Positions 52,769-63,348 of a DNA stretch of 64,000 nucleotides are shown here, in pieces. The notes beneath the pieces were generated by a model. The model searched no databases, was not told the origin of the DNA, and saw only the letters and a program-made list of their open reading frames with translations. A program made the translations under genes and the position numbers. Numbering within the stretch: the first letter of the stretch is position 1; each line of letters begins with the position of its first letter. Source of the DNA: Phocicoccus schoeneichii (lineage in GTDB: Bacteria; Bacillota; Bacilli; Staphylococcales; Salinicoccaceae); contig NZ_BMDB01000002.1 in NCBI RefSeq assembly GCF_014635565.1, forward strand, positions 1 to 64,000, given 5' to 3'.

Positions 52769-52787
52769 GGCATTAAAGGGGTATTAA
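52769..52787. repeat. Pair of GG(T/C)ATTAA motifs next to the integrase
   Basis: GGCATTAA at 52769 and GGTATTAA at 52780, 11 bp apart in direct orientation, about 80 bp from attR. The same pair with the same period lies near attL (41354, 41365). Likely arm-type integrase binding sites. Confidence 0.5.
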
Positions 52788-52804
52788 TTTTTCCTACAAC
52801 ACAC

Positions 52805-52841
52805 AAAAAAGCACCTCTCGAAATTTCTTCGAGAAGTGCTT
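52805..52841 (-). terminator. Terminator downstream of rpsI (island-borne)
   Basis: Stem AAGCACCTCTCGAA/TTCGAGAAGTGCTT (one mismatch), T-run on the minus strand. It replaces the native rpsI terminator displaced to 41.07 kb. Confidence 0.8.
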
Positions 52842-52864
52842 GTAGCCCTTGATATATAAGGGAT

Positions 52865-52925
52865 ATTAACGTTTAGAGAATTGTGGTGATTTACGTGCTT
52901 TCTTAAGACCTGGTTTTTTACGCTC
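52865..52925. repeat. attR within the 3' end of rpsI
   Basis: 61-bp copy matching attL at 60 positions. It holds the stop codon and last 19 codons of rpsI, so integration preserved the S9 protein. Confidence 0.92.
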
Positions 52926-53264
52926 TTTCATACGTGGGTCACGTGTTAAGAGTCCAGCTCTTTTAAGCTCTGCACGGTATTCTGGGTTTGCTTCTAGTAA
53001 AGCACGTGCAATTCCGTGACGGATTGCTTGCGCTTGTCCAGTGAATCCACCACCGTGAACGTTTACTAATACATCGTAGTTACCTTCTGTTTCAGTAACT
53101 GCGAATGGTTGACTTAAATCTAAGATTAAACTTTCAAATGGAAGGTAATCTCTCATATCGCGATTGTTAATCGTAACTTTACCTTCGCCTGGTACTAAAC
53201 GTACTCGAGCTACTGAGTGCTTACGACGTCCAGTTCCTCTGTATTCTACTTTAGCCAAATTCAT
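52866..53264 (-). CDS. rpsI: 30S ribosomal protein S9
   Basis: 132 residues, same length and N-terminus type ([20 protein letters not shown]) as staphylococcal S9, with the conserved basic tail [12 protein letters not shown] that reaches the P-site tRNA. Second gene of the rplM-rpsI unit, 16 nt after rplM. Its 3' end is the attachment site of the copper island. Confidence 0.97.
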   Translation of the reverse strand: MNLAKVEYRGTGRRKHSVARVRLVPGEGKVTINNRDMRDYLPFESLILDLSQPFAVTETEGNYDVLVNVHGGGFTGQAQAIRHGIARALLEANPEYRAELKRAGLLTRDPRMKERKKPGLKKARKSPQFSKR

Positions 53265-53280
53265 TTACCTCCTATTATCC

Positions 53281-53718
53281 TTAACCACGTAACTCGTAGT
53301 TTTCAGGTTGTTGTGCCGCATGTGGATGCGTATCTTCAGCGTATACGAATAATTTCTTAGCTTGTGCTGTACCTAAAGTTGTTTTAGGTAGCATGCCTCT
53401 GATTGATTTTTCAAGAAGACGTGTTGGGTTCTTCTCTCTTAATTCACCAGCAGTGATTTCTTTAATTCCACCTGGATGTCCAGTGTGTTTGTAATATACT
53501 TTGTCTGCTGCTTTGTTTCCTGTTAATTCAATTCCACCAGCGTTAACGATGATTACATAGTCACCGCAGTCAGCGTGTGGCGTGTAAGTTGCTTTATGTT
53601 TACCACGTAAGATTGTTGCTACTTCTGTAGAAAGACGACCAAGTGTCTGACCAGCAGCATCAATTACGTACCATTTACGCTCAATGTTTGACTCGTTCGC
53701 CATAAATGTTTGACGCAT
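53281..53718 (-). CDS. rplM: 50S ribosomal protein L13
   Basis: 145 residues, typical L13 ([38 protein letters not shown]). GGGAGGA precedes ATG 53718. First gene of the rplM-rpsI unit with its own promoter upstream and a roughly 110-nt leader. Confidence 0.97.
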   Translation of the reverse strand: MRQTFMANESNIERKWYVIDAAGQTLGRLSTEVATILRGKHKATYTPHADCGDYVIIVNAGGIELTGNKAADKVYYKHTGHPGGIKEITAGELREKNPTRLLEKSIRGMLPKTTLGTAQAKKLFVYAEDTHPHAAQQPENYELRG

Positions 53719-53829
53719 ACTTAAATCCTCCCAATAATTATCAATTTCATGATTTCTAAATTTGTTAAGTTATATCTATCCATAGATAAGTTTCCGGGGC
53801 TTATCAGTGTGTGATATAATTTTATACCG
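53719..53829 (-). promoter_or_regulatory. Leader of rplM, candidate L13 autoregulatory leader
   Basis: About 110 nt untranslated, able to form GATAAG-CCCCGGAAA-CTTATC and a flanking TATATC/GATATA-type pairing. Firmicutes are known to carry a structured L13 leader before rplM; position and size fit, but I cannot confirm the consensus by eye. Confidence 0.4.
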
Positions 53830-53835
53830 TTGTTT

Positions 53836-53865
53836 ATTGTAACTCAAAAACCGTATGTTTGTCAA
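53836..53865 (-). promoter_or_regulatory. Promoter of rplM-rpsI
   Basis: TTGACA (53865-53860)-18-TACAAT (53841-53836). The -35 box overlaps the stop codon of truA. Confidence 0.75.
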
Positions 53866-54638
53866 TGTTTCTCAAGGTTTTCTTCTAAATAATCTTCAAG
53901 TTCTTGGATATTTAGAAACGTGCGTTCTAAGTACAACCCATCCGGGGGTGCCGTGATCGGTATTAGCGTTCGATCTTGTGATTCTATTATTTTCAAAGTG
54001 TCACTTGGCTTCCGCTTCAATTCTCCAATTTCAAACAAGTACGCCACAATGATACGCACCATGTTATAGAGAAATCCGGATCCGGTGATTACAATATCTA
54101 GTCCATCATTAGTCTCTTCGATTTCAAGCTCGTAAATATGTCGAACTTTATAATCGATGACCGCTTTCGCACTAGAAAATGATGTGAAGTCATGTGTACC
54201 TAAAAAATACTTCGCCGCTTCTCTCATCGCTTCGATATCCAGGTCTTTATCGATATGTGCTTTAAGTCCGTTATAGAACGGATTCTTCGCGGTCTGGTAA
54301 ATGCTATAGCGGTACGTCTTTCCTTTAGAGTCGTAGCGTACGTGATAGTCCTCACTGACTTCAAATGTCTCCGTAATCGCAATATCTTTAGGCATTTTAC
54401 TGTTTAAGATAAAAGCCCACTTCTCCGCGGGTATATTTAATTCTGTGTCAAAGTGCGCATATTGTTCTTTCGCGTGTACTCCTTTGTCGGTGCGTGATGC
54501 AGGATGGATTCTTGTGAATGTCTTATGAATATAGGAGAGCGCCGATTCGATTTCTCCTTGAACCGTGCGCCCTTCGTCTTGATGCTGCCATCCGTTAAAG
54601 TTTAACCCGTTATACTGGATTTTCATTAAAATTCTCAT
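53862..54638 (-). CDS. truA: tRNA pseudouridine(38-40) synthase
   Basis: Makes pseudouridine in the tRNA anticodon stem. 258 residues with the catalytic aspartate in ASRTDKGVHA and the RTFLNIQ-type C-terminus. ATG 54638 is taken because it overlaps the ecfT stop as ATGA, and family alignment starts at MRILMKIQYNGLNFNGWQ; GGTGG lies 8 nt upstream. Last gene of the ecf-truA group. Confidence 0.93.
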   Translation of the reverse strand: MRILMKIQYNGLNFNGWQHQDEGRTVQGEIESALSYIHKTFTRIHPASRTDKGVHAKEQYAHFDTELNIPAEKWAFILNSKMPKDIAITETFEVSEDYHVRYDSKGKTYRYSIYQTAKNPFYNGLKAHIDKDLDIEAMREAAKYFLGTHDFTSFSSAKAVIDYKVRHIYELEIEETNDGLDIVITGSGFLYNMVRIIVAYLFEIGELKRKPSDTLKIIESQDRTLIPITAPPDGLYLERTFLNIQELEDYLEENLEKH

Positions 54639-55432
54639 GTGCGTAACCACCACACAAGTACGCCAAACAGAATAACTACGATAATTCCAATCGTGTCCTT
54701 CAGCGTCCACTTTAATACTCTAAAGCTCGTACGTCCTTCGCCACCCGTGTAGCCACGGACTTCCATTGCAATTGCCATATCTTCTGCACGTTGGAATGCG
54801 GATACAAATAGCGGTATAATGATGGGCAGTAACGCCTTGATACGATCTTTCACTTTACCTGTCATGAATGTGGATCCTCTAGAGCTCTGCGCCTTAATGA
54901 TTTTATCCGTCTCATCCATCAATGTTGGAATGAATCTCAGACTAATTGACATCATCATCGCAATCTCATGTACCGGTACTTTGAATTTCTTCAGTGGATG
55001 TGCCATCTTTTCAATCGCATCTGTCAGAGAAATTGGACTCGTTGTCAGTGTCATAATCGTCGTGATTACAACGAGCATTACAAGTCTAATACCGATAAAT
55101 ACTCCCTTCACGATACCTTCAGATTCGATTGTGAACCACCCAGCATCGATGAGGACTGTACCACCCTTTGTTAAGAATAGGTGCATCAGGAATGTAAATA
55201 TTAATAATACAAAAACAATTTTTAATCCTTTAACTACAAATATTGGATTGAGTTTTGCAAGGACAAGTATGAACAGCACAAACAATATTAATGACAGATA
55301 TGTCACTGTATTGTTCGCCATAAAAACGACCACCATAAATAGAATCGTCATGATGATCTTGGCACGCGGGTCCATTCTGTGAACCACAGAATTTCCAGGT
55401 ATATATCTCCCAAGTATCATAGAACTAAGCAT
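54635..55432 (-). CDS. ecfT: ECF transporter transmembrane subunit EcfT
   Basis: Shared membrane coupling subunit of energy-coupling-factor vitamin importers. 265 residues, several membrane segments, and two coupling Arg motifs (AQSSRGSTF and AMEVRGYTG) that dock on the ATPases. ATG 55432 chosen with GGAGG 7 nt upstream; GTG 55435 is also possible. Overlaps ecfA2 and truA. Confidence 0.93.
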   Translation of the reverse strand: MLSSMILGRYIPGNSVVHRMDPRAKIIMTILFMVVVFMANNTVTYLSLILFVLFILVLAKLNPIFVVKGLKIVFVLLIFTFLMHLFLTKGGTVLIDAGWFTIESEGIVKGVFIGIRLVMLVVITTIMTLTTSPISLTDAIEKMAHPLKKFKVPVHEIAMMMSISLRFIPTLMDETDKIIKAQSSRGSTFMTGKVKDRIKALLPIIIPLFVSAFQRAEDMAIAMEVRGYTGGEGRTSFRVLKWTLKDTIGIIVVILFGVLVWWLRT

Positions 55433-56276
55433 CACGAAGCCTCCATTCTACGATAAACTCATCAATACTCTTTGGTATCGGATCAATGACATGTCCTTTT
55501 TTCTCTAAGTCGTGAGAGAGCCTAACAACGTCTGGAAGATTTAGACTGTATCGTTCTAATACTGCTTGATTTGTTAAAATCTCTTCTGTTAGACCACTTT
55601 CAACAATGTGTCCTGCTTCAAGTATTCTAACCTCATCTGTGTACTCAAACACATCATTCATGTCATGTGTGACAAGTATAATTGTGAGATTCAACTCTTT
55701 ACGCAAGCGTTTGAATAAGTCCATCGTTTCTCTATGACTCGATGGGTCAAGTCCAGCCGTAGGTTCATCGAGTATCAACACTTTCGGCTCCATCGCTAAG
55801 ATGCCAGCTAATGCCACTTTCCTCATCTGTCCACCCGACAAATCGAAAGGAGACTTTTCATAAAGTGCGGGATCTACATGCAACTCTTTTAGATAGTGTA
55901 ACGCACGCGTCTTCGCCTTTTCTTCACTCACGCCCATATTCATAGGTCCAAACATTACGTCCTTTAGCACAGTTTCTTCAAAGAGCTGGTGCTCAGGGAA
56001 TTGGAACACAATTCCAATGTGTTTACGCACTTCGTGAATCATCTTATACTTTGTCTTTCTCTTTAACTCAAAATCATCGATTTTTACAATACCTGTCGTG
56101 GGCAATATCAAGCCGTTCAGAAGTTGAACTAAAGTCGATTTACCGCTACCCGTTTGTCCAACGATACCGTAGAACTGACCTGATTTAAACTCTGTCGTAA
56201 TATTCTTCAGCGCGTTGTACTGAAACGGTGTCTTTGGTTGATACGTTACTGACACATCTTCAATTAAAATATTCAT
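55425..56276 (-). CDS. ecfA2: ECF transporter ATPase EcfA2
   Basis: ABC ATPase of 283 residues: Walker A GQTGSGKST, signature LSGGQMRKV, Walker B VLILDEPT and a switch His in THDMNDV. It pairs with EcfA1 to power substrate-specific S components made elsewhere. Overlaps ecfA1 by 4 bp (ATGA). Confidence 0.95.
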   Translation of the reverse strand: MNILIEDVSVTYQPKTPFQYNALKNITTEFKSGQFYGIVGQTGSGKSTLVQLLNGLILPTTGIVKIDDFELKRKTKYKMIHEVRKHIGIVFQFPEHQLFEETVLKDVMFGPMNMGVSEEKAKTRALHYLKELHVDPALYEKSPFDLSGGQMRKVALAGILAMEPKVLILDEPTAGLDPSSHRETMDLFKRLRKELNLTIILVTHDMNDVFEYTDEVRILEAGHIVESGLTEEILTNQAVLERYSLNLPDVVRLSHDLEKKGHVIDPIPKSIDEFIVEWRLRDA

Positions 56277-57061
56277 AGACGCTGAACCACCTCTTCATAC
56301 GACATATATGCACCGTCACAAAGTGCTTTCGACAATTTAATATTGTACGGCAGCTCAAGATTAGAAGACACGAGTATATCTGTATCTTCATAAACCTCTC
56401 TTACGGTCCCCTCGTTAACAACATGACCTTTTCTTAAGATAAAGACATAATCACTGTCTTCAATTTCACGTAAATCATGTGTGATGTAAAGAATTGTAGT
56501 ATCTCTTTCAGCGTGAATCTTCTTAAGTATTGAAAGGACTTCTTTTCTACCATCTGGATCTAGCATAGACGTCGCTTCATCCATGATTAACACATCCGGA
56601 TTTGTAACAAGCGCACCAGCAATTGCTACACGTTGCTTTTGACCACCGGATAGTCGATGAGGTTCATGGTTTCTAAATTCCCACATACCGACTTCTTTAA
56701 GTGCACTCTCAACCTTCTCTACCATTGTTTCATGTGGAACACCTAAGTTCTCTAATCCGAAGGCGACATCGTCTATAACAGTCGCTCCAACAAACTGGTT
56801 ATCTGGGTTCTGGAAGACGATAGAGAACCTTCTCTGTAATTCGAGAGGATTGTCTTTATCTACTGGCTTACCATCTATGAAGATATCACCACTTGTTGGA
56901 CGTAAGATACCCATAATGATTTTTACTAGCGTACTCTTACCTGAACCATTATGTCCTAAAATCGAGACGAAACTGCCTCGCTTAAAATCGATGGAAATAT
57001 GATTCAAGGCATATGCATCATCGTTATGATATTTGTAAGTAATGTCTCTTAAAGAAATCAT
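56273..57061 (-). CDS. ecfA1: ECF transporter ATPase EcfA1
   Basis: ABC ATPase of 262 residues: Walker A GHNGSGKST, Q-loop FQNPDNQFV, signature LSGGQKQRV, Walker B VLIMDEAT, switch His THDLRE. First gene of ecfA1-ecfA2-ecfT-truA, about 150 nt after rplQ and beyond its terminator. GAGGTGG ribosome site. Confidence 0.95.
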   Translation of the reverse strand: MISLRDITYKYHNDDAYALNHISIDFKRGSFVSILGHNGSGKSTLVKIIMGILRPTSGDIFIDGKPVDKDNPLELQRRFSIVFQNPDNQFVGATVIDDVAFGLENLGVPHETMVEKVESALKEVGMWEFRNHEPHRLSGGQKQRVAIAGALVTNPDVLIMDEATSMLDPDGRKEVLSILKKIHAERDTTILYITHDLREIEDSDYVFILRKGHVVNEGTVREVYEDTDILVSSNLELPYNIKLSKALCDGAYMSYEEVVQRL

Positions 57062-57086
57062 ATTTCCACCTCAAAATTTATATGTA

Positions 57087-57141
57087 TAAAAAAAGCGCGT
57101 ACCCTGCAAAGAGTCGCGCAATTCATTGTTTTGCAGGATAC
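57087..57141 (-). terminator. Terminator after rplQ
   Basis: On the minus strand GTATCCTGCAAA/TTTGCAGGGTAC with a GCGC extension and seven T's. It marks the end of the main ribosomal operon before ecfA1. Confidence 0.8.
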
Positions 57142-57212
57142 TTAAGAGCTAGACAGAAAAGGGAATACTCCCCCTCTATCGTAACACTCATACTGCTTTA
57201 TTAGTCGAAGTA

Positions 57213-57590
57213 TTAAGCACCCTCAACAAATTCGATAATTACAAGTTCTGCACCGTCACCACGACGTTTACCTAACTTCTTAATGCTTGTGTAACCACCT
57301 TGACGGTCACTAAAGCGTGGAGCGATATCGTCGAATAATTTTTGAAGTGCAAATGTAGTCGAACCGTCTTCGTTTAAAATTTTAACATCTTGTACTGTTT
57401 GCCCAGCACGACGTCTAGCAGCAATGTCGCCACGTTTACCTAAAGTAACTAAACGGTCTACTACTTTACGTAATTCTTTCGCACGATCTTCAGTAGTCGT
57501 AATACGTTCATTTACGATTAAAGAAGTAGCTAAGTTTCTTAACATTGCTTTTCTGTGCGCTGAGTCGCGGCCTAGTTTTCTTAATGCCAT
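57213..57590 (-). CDS. rplQ: 50S ribosomal protein L17
   Basis: 125 residues; conserved start [20 protein letters not shown] and end [15 protein letters not shown]. 18 nt after rpoA with AGGAGG. Standard position. Confidence 0.97.
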   Translation of the reverse strand: MALRKLGRDSAHRKAMLRNLATSLIVNERITTTEDRAKELRKVVDRLVTLGKRGDIAARRRAGQTVQDVKILNEDGSTTFALQKLFDDIAPRFSDRQGGYTSIKKLGKRRGDGAELVIIEFVEGA

Positions 57591-57608
57591 TCTAGTTTGA
57601 CCTCCTTT

Positions 57609-58448
57609 TTAGTCTTCTTGGCGTAATGCCAATCCTAAATCATCAAGTATATTTTTCACTTCATCTAAAGACTTACGTCCTAGATTACGTACTTTCATCA
57701 TGTCTTGTTCAGTTTTGTCGATTAGCTCTTGAACTGAGTTGATACCCGCACGTTTCAAGCAGTTATATGAACGTACTGAAAGATCGAGGTTTTGTGCTTC
57801 ATCAGTTAAATCAACGAAAATGTTTAAGTGTTCAGTAAGGATTTTCGCACCAAGTGAAACTGCTTCAAGTGGTGTAATTGAACCATCTGTCCACACATCA
57901 AGTGTTAATTTATCGAAGTCTGCATTTTGACCTACACGCGTATTTTCTACTGTATAGTTCACACGCTCAACTGGTGTGTAAATAGAATCTACTGGGATTA
58001 CCCCAATTGGTAAGTCGCTTCTGTTGTTCACGTCAGCTAATGCGTAACCACGTCCGCGTCCTGCTACCATACGTATTTTGAGTGATCCGCCTTTCGCTAT
58101 AGTAGCGATTTTAAGATCTCTGTTCAAGATTACACCTTCACCATTCACATCAATTTCAAGTGTCTTTTCTTCTTCAGAGTAAATCTTTAAAGCAAGACTC
58201 TTAATGTTTGTGATGATTGTCGTTACATCTTCTACTACGTTTTCGATAGTTGAGAATTCATGAAGTACGTTTTCTAATTCTACTGTTTTTACAGCCGCAC
58301 CAGGTAATGATGATAAAAGAATGCGACGTAAGGAGTTCCCAAGTGTTGTTCCATATCCTCTTTCAAGAGGTTCTACAACAAACTTACCAAACTTAGAATC
58401 TTCCGATAGCTCTACTGTTTCAATTCTAGGTTTTTCGATTTCTATCAT
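57609..58448 (-). CDS. rpoA: RNA polymerase alpha subunit, unusually short
   Basis: Alpha scaffolds RNA polymerase through its N-terminal dimer domain and reads promoters through its C-terminal domain. Here 279 residues against about 314 in staphylococci. Compared with the usual protein, about 13 residues are missing in the insert domain (after EIDVNGEG, before [11 protein letters not shown]), and about 22 at the domain junction: [14 protein letters not shown] runs straight into [15 protein letters not shown]. The linker between the domains is therefore nearly absent. Both domains look otherwise complete, the frame is continuous, and neighbours are normal length. Confidence 0.95.
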   Translation of the reverse strand: MIEIEKPRIETVELSEDSKFGKFVVEPLERGYGTTLGNSLRRILLSSLPGAAVKTVELENVLHEFSTIENVVEDVTTIITNIKSLALKIYSEEEKTLEIDVNGEGVILNRDLKIATIAKGGSLKIRMVAGRGRGYALADVNNRSDLPIGVIPVDSIYTPVERVNYTVENTRVGQNADFDKLTLDVWTDGSITPLEAVSLGAKILTEHLNIFVDLTDEAQNLDLSVRSYNCLKRAGINSVQELIDKTEQDMMKVRNLGRKSLDEVKNILDDLGLALRQED

Positions 58449-58514
58449 TGTTAACTTTTTCCTCCCTTTTAACGCCGTTATTTTCTAGTTATGCTGTGAT
58501 ACTAATAAAGTATA

Positions 58515-58907
58515 TTATACGCGACGACGTTTCGGTGGACGACAACCGTTGTGTGGTACTGGAGTTACGTCTTTGATAGCAGTAATCTCAAGTCCAGCAG
58601 ATTGTAGTGCACGGATCGCAGCTTCACGTCCAGCACCTGGGCCTTTAACTGTTACTTCAACAGTTTTAAGTCCATGTTCCATAGCTGCTTTAGAAGCAGT
58701 TTCTGAAGCCATTTGAGCAGCGAATGGAGTTGATTTCTTAGAACCTCTAAATCCTAACGCTCCTGCAGATGACCATGAAAGAGCATTACCGAAGTCATCA
58801 GTAATCGTTACAATTGTGTTGTTGAATGTAGAACGGATATGTGCAATACCTGATTCAACATTCTTTTTTACTCTACGCTTAGCACGAGATTGTTGTTTAC
58901 GAGCCAT
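58515..58907 (-). CDS. rpsK: 30S ribosomal protein S11
   Basis: 130 residues; [17 protein letters not shown] and the C-terminal [15 protein letters not shown] are diagnostic. AGGAGG ribosome site, 24 nt after rpsM. Confidence 0.97.
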   Translation of the reverse strand: MARKQQSRAKRRVKKNVESGIAHIRSTFNNTIVTITDDFGNALSWSSAGALGFRGSKKSTPFAAQMASETASKAAMEHGLKTVEVTVKGPGAGREAAIRALQSAGLEITAIKDVTPVPHNGCRPPKRRRV

Positions 58908-58930
58908 TATGATCCTCCTTTACTTATTGC

Positions 58931-59296
58931 TTACTTTTTCTTGTTCGCTATTGTTTTCTTAGGACCTTTACGCGTTCTTGCGTTGTTTTTCGTGTTTTGT
59001 CCACGAACTGGTAGTCCACGACGGTGACGCATACCTCTGTATGATGCGATTTCCATTAAACGTTTAATGTTTAAGTTCGTCTCACGACGTAAGTCACCTT
59101 CGATTTTGTAAGTGTCTACTACTTCACGAATTTTGTTTAATTCGTCATCTGTTAAATCTTTTACACGAGTGTCTTCGCTTACTCCAGCTTTTTCTAAGAT
59201 AGTTTTAGCCGTTGTATTTCCGATCCCGTAGATATATGTTAATGAGATTACTACGCGTTTGTCGCGTGGTACGTCTACACCTGCAATACGTGCCAT
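58931..59296 (-). CDS. rpsM: 30S ribosomal protein S13
   Basis: 121 residues; [20 protein letters not shown] start, [15 protein letters not shown] and the basic tail [12 protein letters not shown]. Confidence 0.97.
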   Translation of the reverse strand: MARIAGVDVPRDKRVVISLTYIYGIGNTTAKTILEKAGVSEDTRVKDLTDDELNKIREVVDTYKIEGDLRRETNLNIKRLMEIASYRGMRHRRGLPVRGQNTKNNARTRKGPKKTIANKKK

Positions 59297-59318
59297 TCAT
59301 TACACCTCCGAATTATTA

Positions 59319-59444
<126 letters not shown>

Positions 59445-59462
59445 TCAATAGTTGGAGTCCTA

Positions 59463-59681
59463 TTACTTGAAACGATAAGTGATTCTTCCACGAGTTAAGT
59501 CATATGGTGACATTTCAACTGTTACTTTATCGCCAGGAAGGATTCGTATATAGTTCATACGGATTTTACCAGAAACATGAGCTAAAATCTCATGTCCGTT
59601 TTCTAGTTCTACTTTGAATTGTGCGTTAGGTAATGTTTCATTTACAATACCTTCTAATTCAATTACGTTTTGTTTACTCAC
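59463..59681 (-). CDS. infA: Translation initiation factor IF-1
   Basis: 72 residues, OB fold, with [20 protein letters not shown] and [16 protein letters not shown]. No rpl map gene lies between adk and infA. The 110 nt upstream contain a possible hairpin but no clear promoter. Confidence 0.97.
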   Translation of the reverse strand: MSKQNVIELEGIVNETLPNAQFKVELENGHEILAHVSGKIRMNYIRILPGDKVTVEMSPYDLTRGRITYRFK

Positions 59682-59793
59682 TTCATATTCCTCCTTTACA
59701 GTTTAACTTGTGTTTCTTCAGGTGAGAGTTTTCACTCATCATTCGAAAGGACCCATTCCTACGACATTCACCTAAAGAACTGTAAGGTGAATA

Positions 59794-60456
<663 letters not shown>

Positions 60457-61764
60457 TTATCTTCTACCATGTTTATGTCTTCTAAAACCACGATACTCTT
60501 GTTGGCTTGCTTGAGCTTCTAGTTGCTTCATAGTCTCAAGTGCAACCCCGATCACGATGAGTAAACTTGTACCACCGACTTGAATCGATTGTGGCAAGTC
60601 CATAAATCTAGTGACTAGAAGTGGTAGGATTGCAATAAACGCTAAGAATAGTGATCCTACAAATAATAATCTGTACAACACAGATGTAATGTAGTTTTGA
60701 GTGTTCTTTCCTGGTCTAATACCTGGAATGTAACTTCCTTGATCTTTCAAGTTATCTGCCATTTTTTCCGGGTTAACTTGTACGAATGAATAGAAGTACG
60801 CGAACAGAATAATCAATACAAGATAAACAATCATCCCAATGTTTGAAACTGGATTCGCCATTTCAGCGAGTTTCGTTGCCCAAGCTTGATCTTGGAAAAA
60901 CAGTGAAAGTGATTGTGGCAACATTAAGAATGCCATTGCAAAGATTACTGGAATAACCCCAGCAGGGTTAACTTTAAGTGGTAGGAACGTCGCTTGTGGT
61001 GCAAGCATCTGCTGTCTACCAGTACCTCTTGCGTATTGAATCGGAATTTTACGAATTGCTTGCAATACGTAAACCGAGAATGCCGTAAGAAGTAATAATA
61101 CGATAACTAAGATTGCAGCTTTCAATACTGCCATCGTTGTATCTGTTGCCATACCAAATTGTTGTTGATAGTACTGAATCAATGCGCTTGGCAGTGATGC
61201 TAAGATACCTGCGAAGATAATGATTGAAATACCATTACCTACACCTTTTTCTGTGATTTCTTCACCAACCCACAGTAGGAACGCGGTACCTGTTGTAAGT
61301 ACTAACGCAATTAACAGATATGACGTTACAGAGTTATCTGTAATTAGACTGCCACCAAACATTTTGTTAAATGCGAATGACATTCCAATAGATTGAATGA
61401 ACGCAAGGATAATTGTAAAGTAACGCGTAAACTGAGCCAGTTTACGACGACCTACTTCACCTTGACGCGCCCATTCAGCGAATTTTGGCACTACATCCAT
61501 CTGAAGTAGTTGAACTACAATCGATGCTGTGATGTAAGGCATAATACCCATGGCAAATATAGAGAAGTTCTTCAGCGCTCCTCCACCAAAGGTATTCATT
61601 AAATCTAATACTCCACCTTGCTCTTGCGCATTAAATACGCCTGGATCTACCCCAGGAACCGGTATATAAGTCCCCAATTTAAATACGATAAGCATTGCTA
61701 ATGTGAATAAAATCTTAGCTCGAATCTCTTTAATCTTGAAGAAATTTGATACGCTACTGATCAA
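60457..61764 (-). CDS. secY: Protein translocase subunit SecY
   Basis: Channel subunit of the Sec translocon, 435 residues with ten membrane segments and conserved YIPVPGVDP near the N-terminus, plus cytoplasmic loops ([26 protein letters not shown]). Starts 1 nt after the rplO stop, so translationally coupled. Confidence 0.97.
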   Translation of the reverse strand: MISSVSNFFKIKEIRAKILFTLAMLIVFKLGTYIPVPGVDPGVFNAQEQGGVLDLMNTFGGGALKNFSIFAMGIMPYITASIVVQLLQMDVVPKFAEWARQGEVGRRKLAQFTRYFTIILAFIQSIGMSFAFNKMFGGSLITDNSVTSYLLIALVLTTGTAFLLWVGEEITEKGVGNGISIIIFAGILASLPSALIQYYQQQFGMATDTTMAVLKAAILVIVLLLLTAFSVYVLQAIRKIPIQYARGTGRQQMLAPQATFLPLKVNPAGVIPVIFAMAFLMLPQSLSLFFQDQAWATKLAEMANPVSNIGMIVYLVLIILFAYFYSFVQVNPEKMADNLKDQGSYIPGIRPGKNTQNYITSVLYRLLFVGSLFLAFIAILPLLVTRFMDLPQSIQVGGTSLLIVIGVALETMKQLEAQASQQEYRGFRRHKHGRR

Positions 61765-62205
61765 TTAGATCACCTCTACAGTGCCGCCTTGTGCTTCAAT
61801 CGCTTCTTTCGCAGAGTTAGAGAATTTGTTAGCTTTAACAGTTAACTTAACCTCTAATTCACCGTTACCAAGAATTTTAACCCCAGCAGAACGTCCTTTA
61901 ACTAGACCTGATTCAATTAATAATTCAGGTGTAACTTCAGTTCCAGCTTCAAAACGGTTTAAATCGCTTAGATTAACGACTGAGTACTCTTTACGGTTGA
62001 TATTTGTGAAACCACGCTTAGGAATAGAACGGAATAATGGTAATTGACCACCTTCGAATACTAAACCTACGCCACCACCAGAACGAGCGTTTTGTCCTTT
62101 GTGACCGCGTCCAGAAGTTTTACCGTAACCAGAAGATGAACCGCGTCCTACACGCTTACGTGATTTACGAGCACCTTCAACTGGTTTAAGTTCGTGTAAT
62201 TTCAT
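61765..62205 (-). CDS. rplO: 50S ribosomal protein L15
   Basis: 146 residues; glycine-rich N-terminus [20 protein letters not shown] and [23 protein letters not shown] site. Confidence 0.97.
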   Translation of the reverse strand: MKLHELKPVEGARKSRKRVGRGSSSGYGKTSGRGHKGQNARSGGGVGLVFEGGQLPLFRSIPKRGFTNINRKEYSVVNLSDLNRFEAGTEVTPELLIESGLVKGRSAGVKILGNGELEVKLTVKANKFSNSAKEAIEAQGGTVEVI

Positions 62206-62233
62206 TGTCGCACCTCCTATTTTATAATATCTA

Positions 62234-62413
62234 TTAGATTTCTTCTACTTTTACTAAGTGACTTACTTTATTAACTTGTCCTCTAAGTTGAGGAGTGTCT
62301 TCAAGTTCAACGAAAGAGTTGATCTTTCTAAGACCTAAAGAACGCACAGTTTGTCTTTGCGTTTCAGGTTTAGCGATAACACTTTTTACGAGGGTTACTC
62401 TAACTTTTGCCAT
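62234..62413 (-). CDS. rpmD: 50S ribosomal protein L30
   Basis: 59 residues ([20 protein letters not shown] start; [20 protein letters not shown]). GGGGGAGAG ribosome site. Sits between rpsE and rplO as usual. Confidence 0.96.
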   Translation of the reverse strand: MAKVRVTLVKSVIAKPETQRQTVRSLGLRKINSFVELEDTPQLRGQVNKVSHLVKVEEI

Positions 62414-62428
62414 GTTTGTCTCTCCCCC

Positions 62429-62941
62429 TTAATTTAAGATCTCTTCTACAGTTTTTCCACGAAGTTTTGCAACAGATTCTACATCTTTAAGTTCAGTAAG
62501 ACCTTCCATTGTTGCACGAACTACGTTAATTGGAGTGTTCGCTCCTAATGATTTACTTAAGATATCTGTAACACCTGCTAGTTCTAGTACGGCACGTACC
62601 GGTCCACCTGCGATTACCCCTGTACCAGGAGCAGCTGGTTTCATAAATACGTTACCTGAGCTGAATCTACCGTTAATTTCGTGTGGAATAGTTCCATCAA
62701 CAATTGGTACTTCAACAAGGTTTTTCTTAGCAGCCTCGATTGCTTTTTTGATTGCTTCAGGTACTTCTTGTGCTTTACCTTGACCAAATCCAACGCGGCC
62801 TTTTTTATCTCCAACTACTACTAAAGCTGAGAAGCGGAAACGTCTACCACCTTTAACAACTTTAGCAATACGGTTGATCGTTACTACGCGTTCTTCAAAC
62901 TCTTTAACTTCTTTTTCTCTACGATTATCTCTACGAGCCAT
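62429..62941 (-). CDS. rpsE: 30S ribosomal protein S5
   Basis: 170 residues; [34 protein letters not shown] and [13 protein letters not shown]-type core (here [18 protein letters not shown]). Confidence 0.97.
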   Translation of the reverse strand: MARRDNRREKEVKEFEERVVTINRIAKVVKGGRRFRFSALVVVGDKKGRVGFGQGKAQEVPEAIKKAIEAAKKNLVEVPIVDGTIPHEINGRFSSGNVFMKPAAPGTGVIAGGPVRAVLELAGVTDILSKSLGANTPINVVRATMEGLTELKDVESVAKLRGKTVEEILN

Positions 62942-62962
62942 TAGATTGTTAACCTCCTTCGA

Positions 62963-63325
62963 TTAGAATTTTAATCCATTTTCACGTGCTGCTTCTGCTA
63001 AAGCTTCAACACGTCCATGGTATAAGTAACCTCCGCGGTCGAATACTACTGATTCTACGCCAGCTTCTTTCGCGCGAGTTGCGATTAATTTACCAACTTC
63101 AGCTGCTGCTTCAACGTTTGATCCAACTTTTAGGTCTAGATCTTTATCTTGTGTAGAAGCGCTCGCTAATGTTTTGTTATTTACGTCGTCAATCACTTGT
63201 GCATAGATGTTTTTGTTTGAACGATAAACGTTTAAACGTGGTCTTTCAGCAGTTCCTGAAATTGTATTACGCACACGGAAATGTCTTTTACGACGCACTT
63301 GATTTTTATCAATCTTTGCGATCAT
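62963..63325 (-). CDS. rplR: 50S ribosomal protein L18
   Basis: 120 residues; [20 protein letters not shown] start region and [20 protein letters not shown] end. Binds 5S rRNA. Confidence 0.97.
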   Translation of the reverse strand: MIAKIDKNQVRRKRHFRVRNTISGTAERPRLNVYRSNKNIYAQVIDDVNNKTLASASTQDKDLDLKVGSNVEAAAEVGKLIATRAKEAGVESVVFDRGGYLYHGRVEALAEAARENGLKF

Positions 63326-63348
63326 TTAAGCTCCTCCTCACTTATTTA

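Larger units (their letters stand above)
41187..52925. mobile_element. Copper-resistance genomic island integrated at the 3' end of rpsI
   Basis: Bounded by 61-bp direct repeats (41187-41247 and 52865-52925, one mismatch) derived from the last codons of rpsI. The right copy completes the functional rpsI; the left is a tail remnant coding [20 protein letters not shown] tyrosine integrase fragment sits next to the right end. Cargo of about 11.6 kb: ccdA fragment, cueP, copB, copY, copZ, copL, a two-component system, a copper-storage protein and mco. The 3' end of rpsI is a known insertion site for resistance islands in Macrococcus. The truncated integrase suggests that it is no longer self-mobile. 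Confidence 0.85.

Noticed and set aside
54819-55382. Long plus-strand ORF antisense to ecfT
   Set aside because: Shadow of the ecfT coding frame; no ribosome site or recognisable protein.
57609-58448. Short RpoA considered a start-codon or frame mistake
   Set aside because: The N-terminus and C-terminus are both complete; the missing residues are internal and the frame is continuous.
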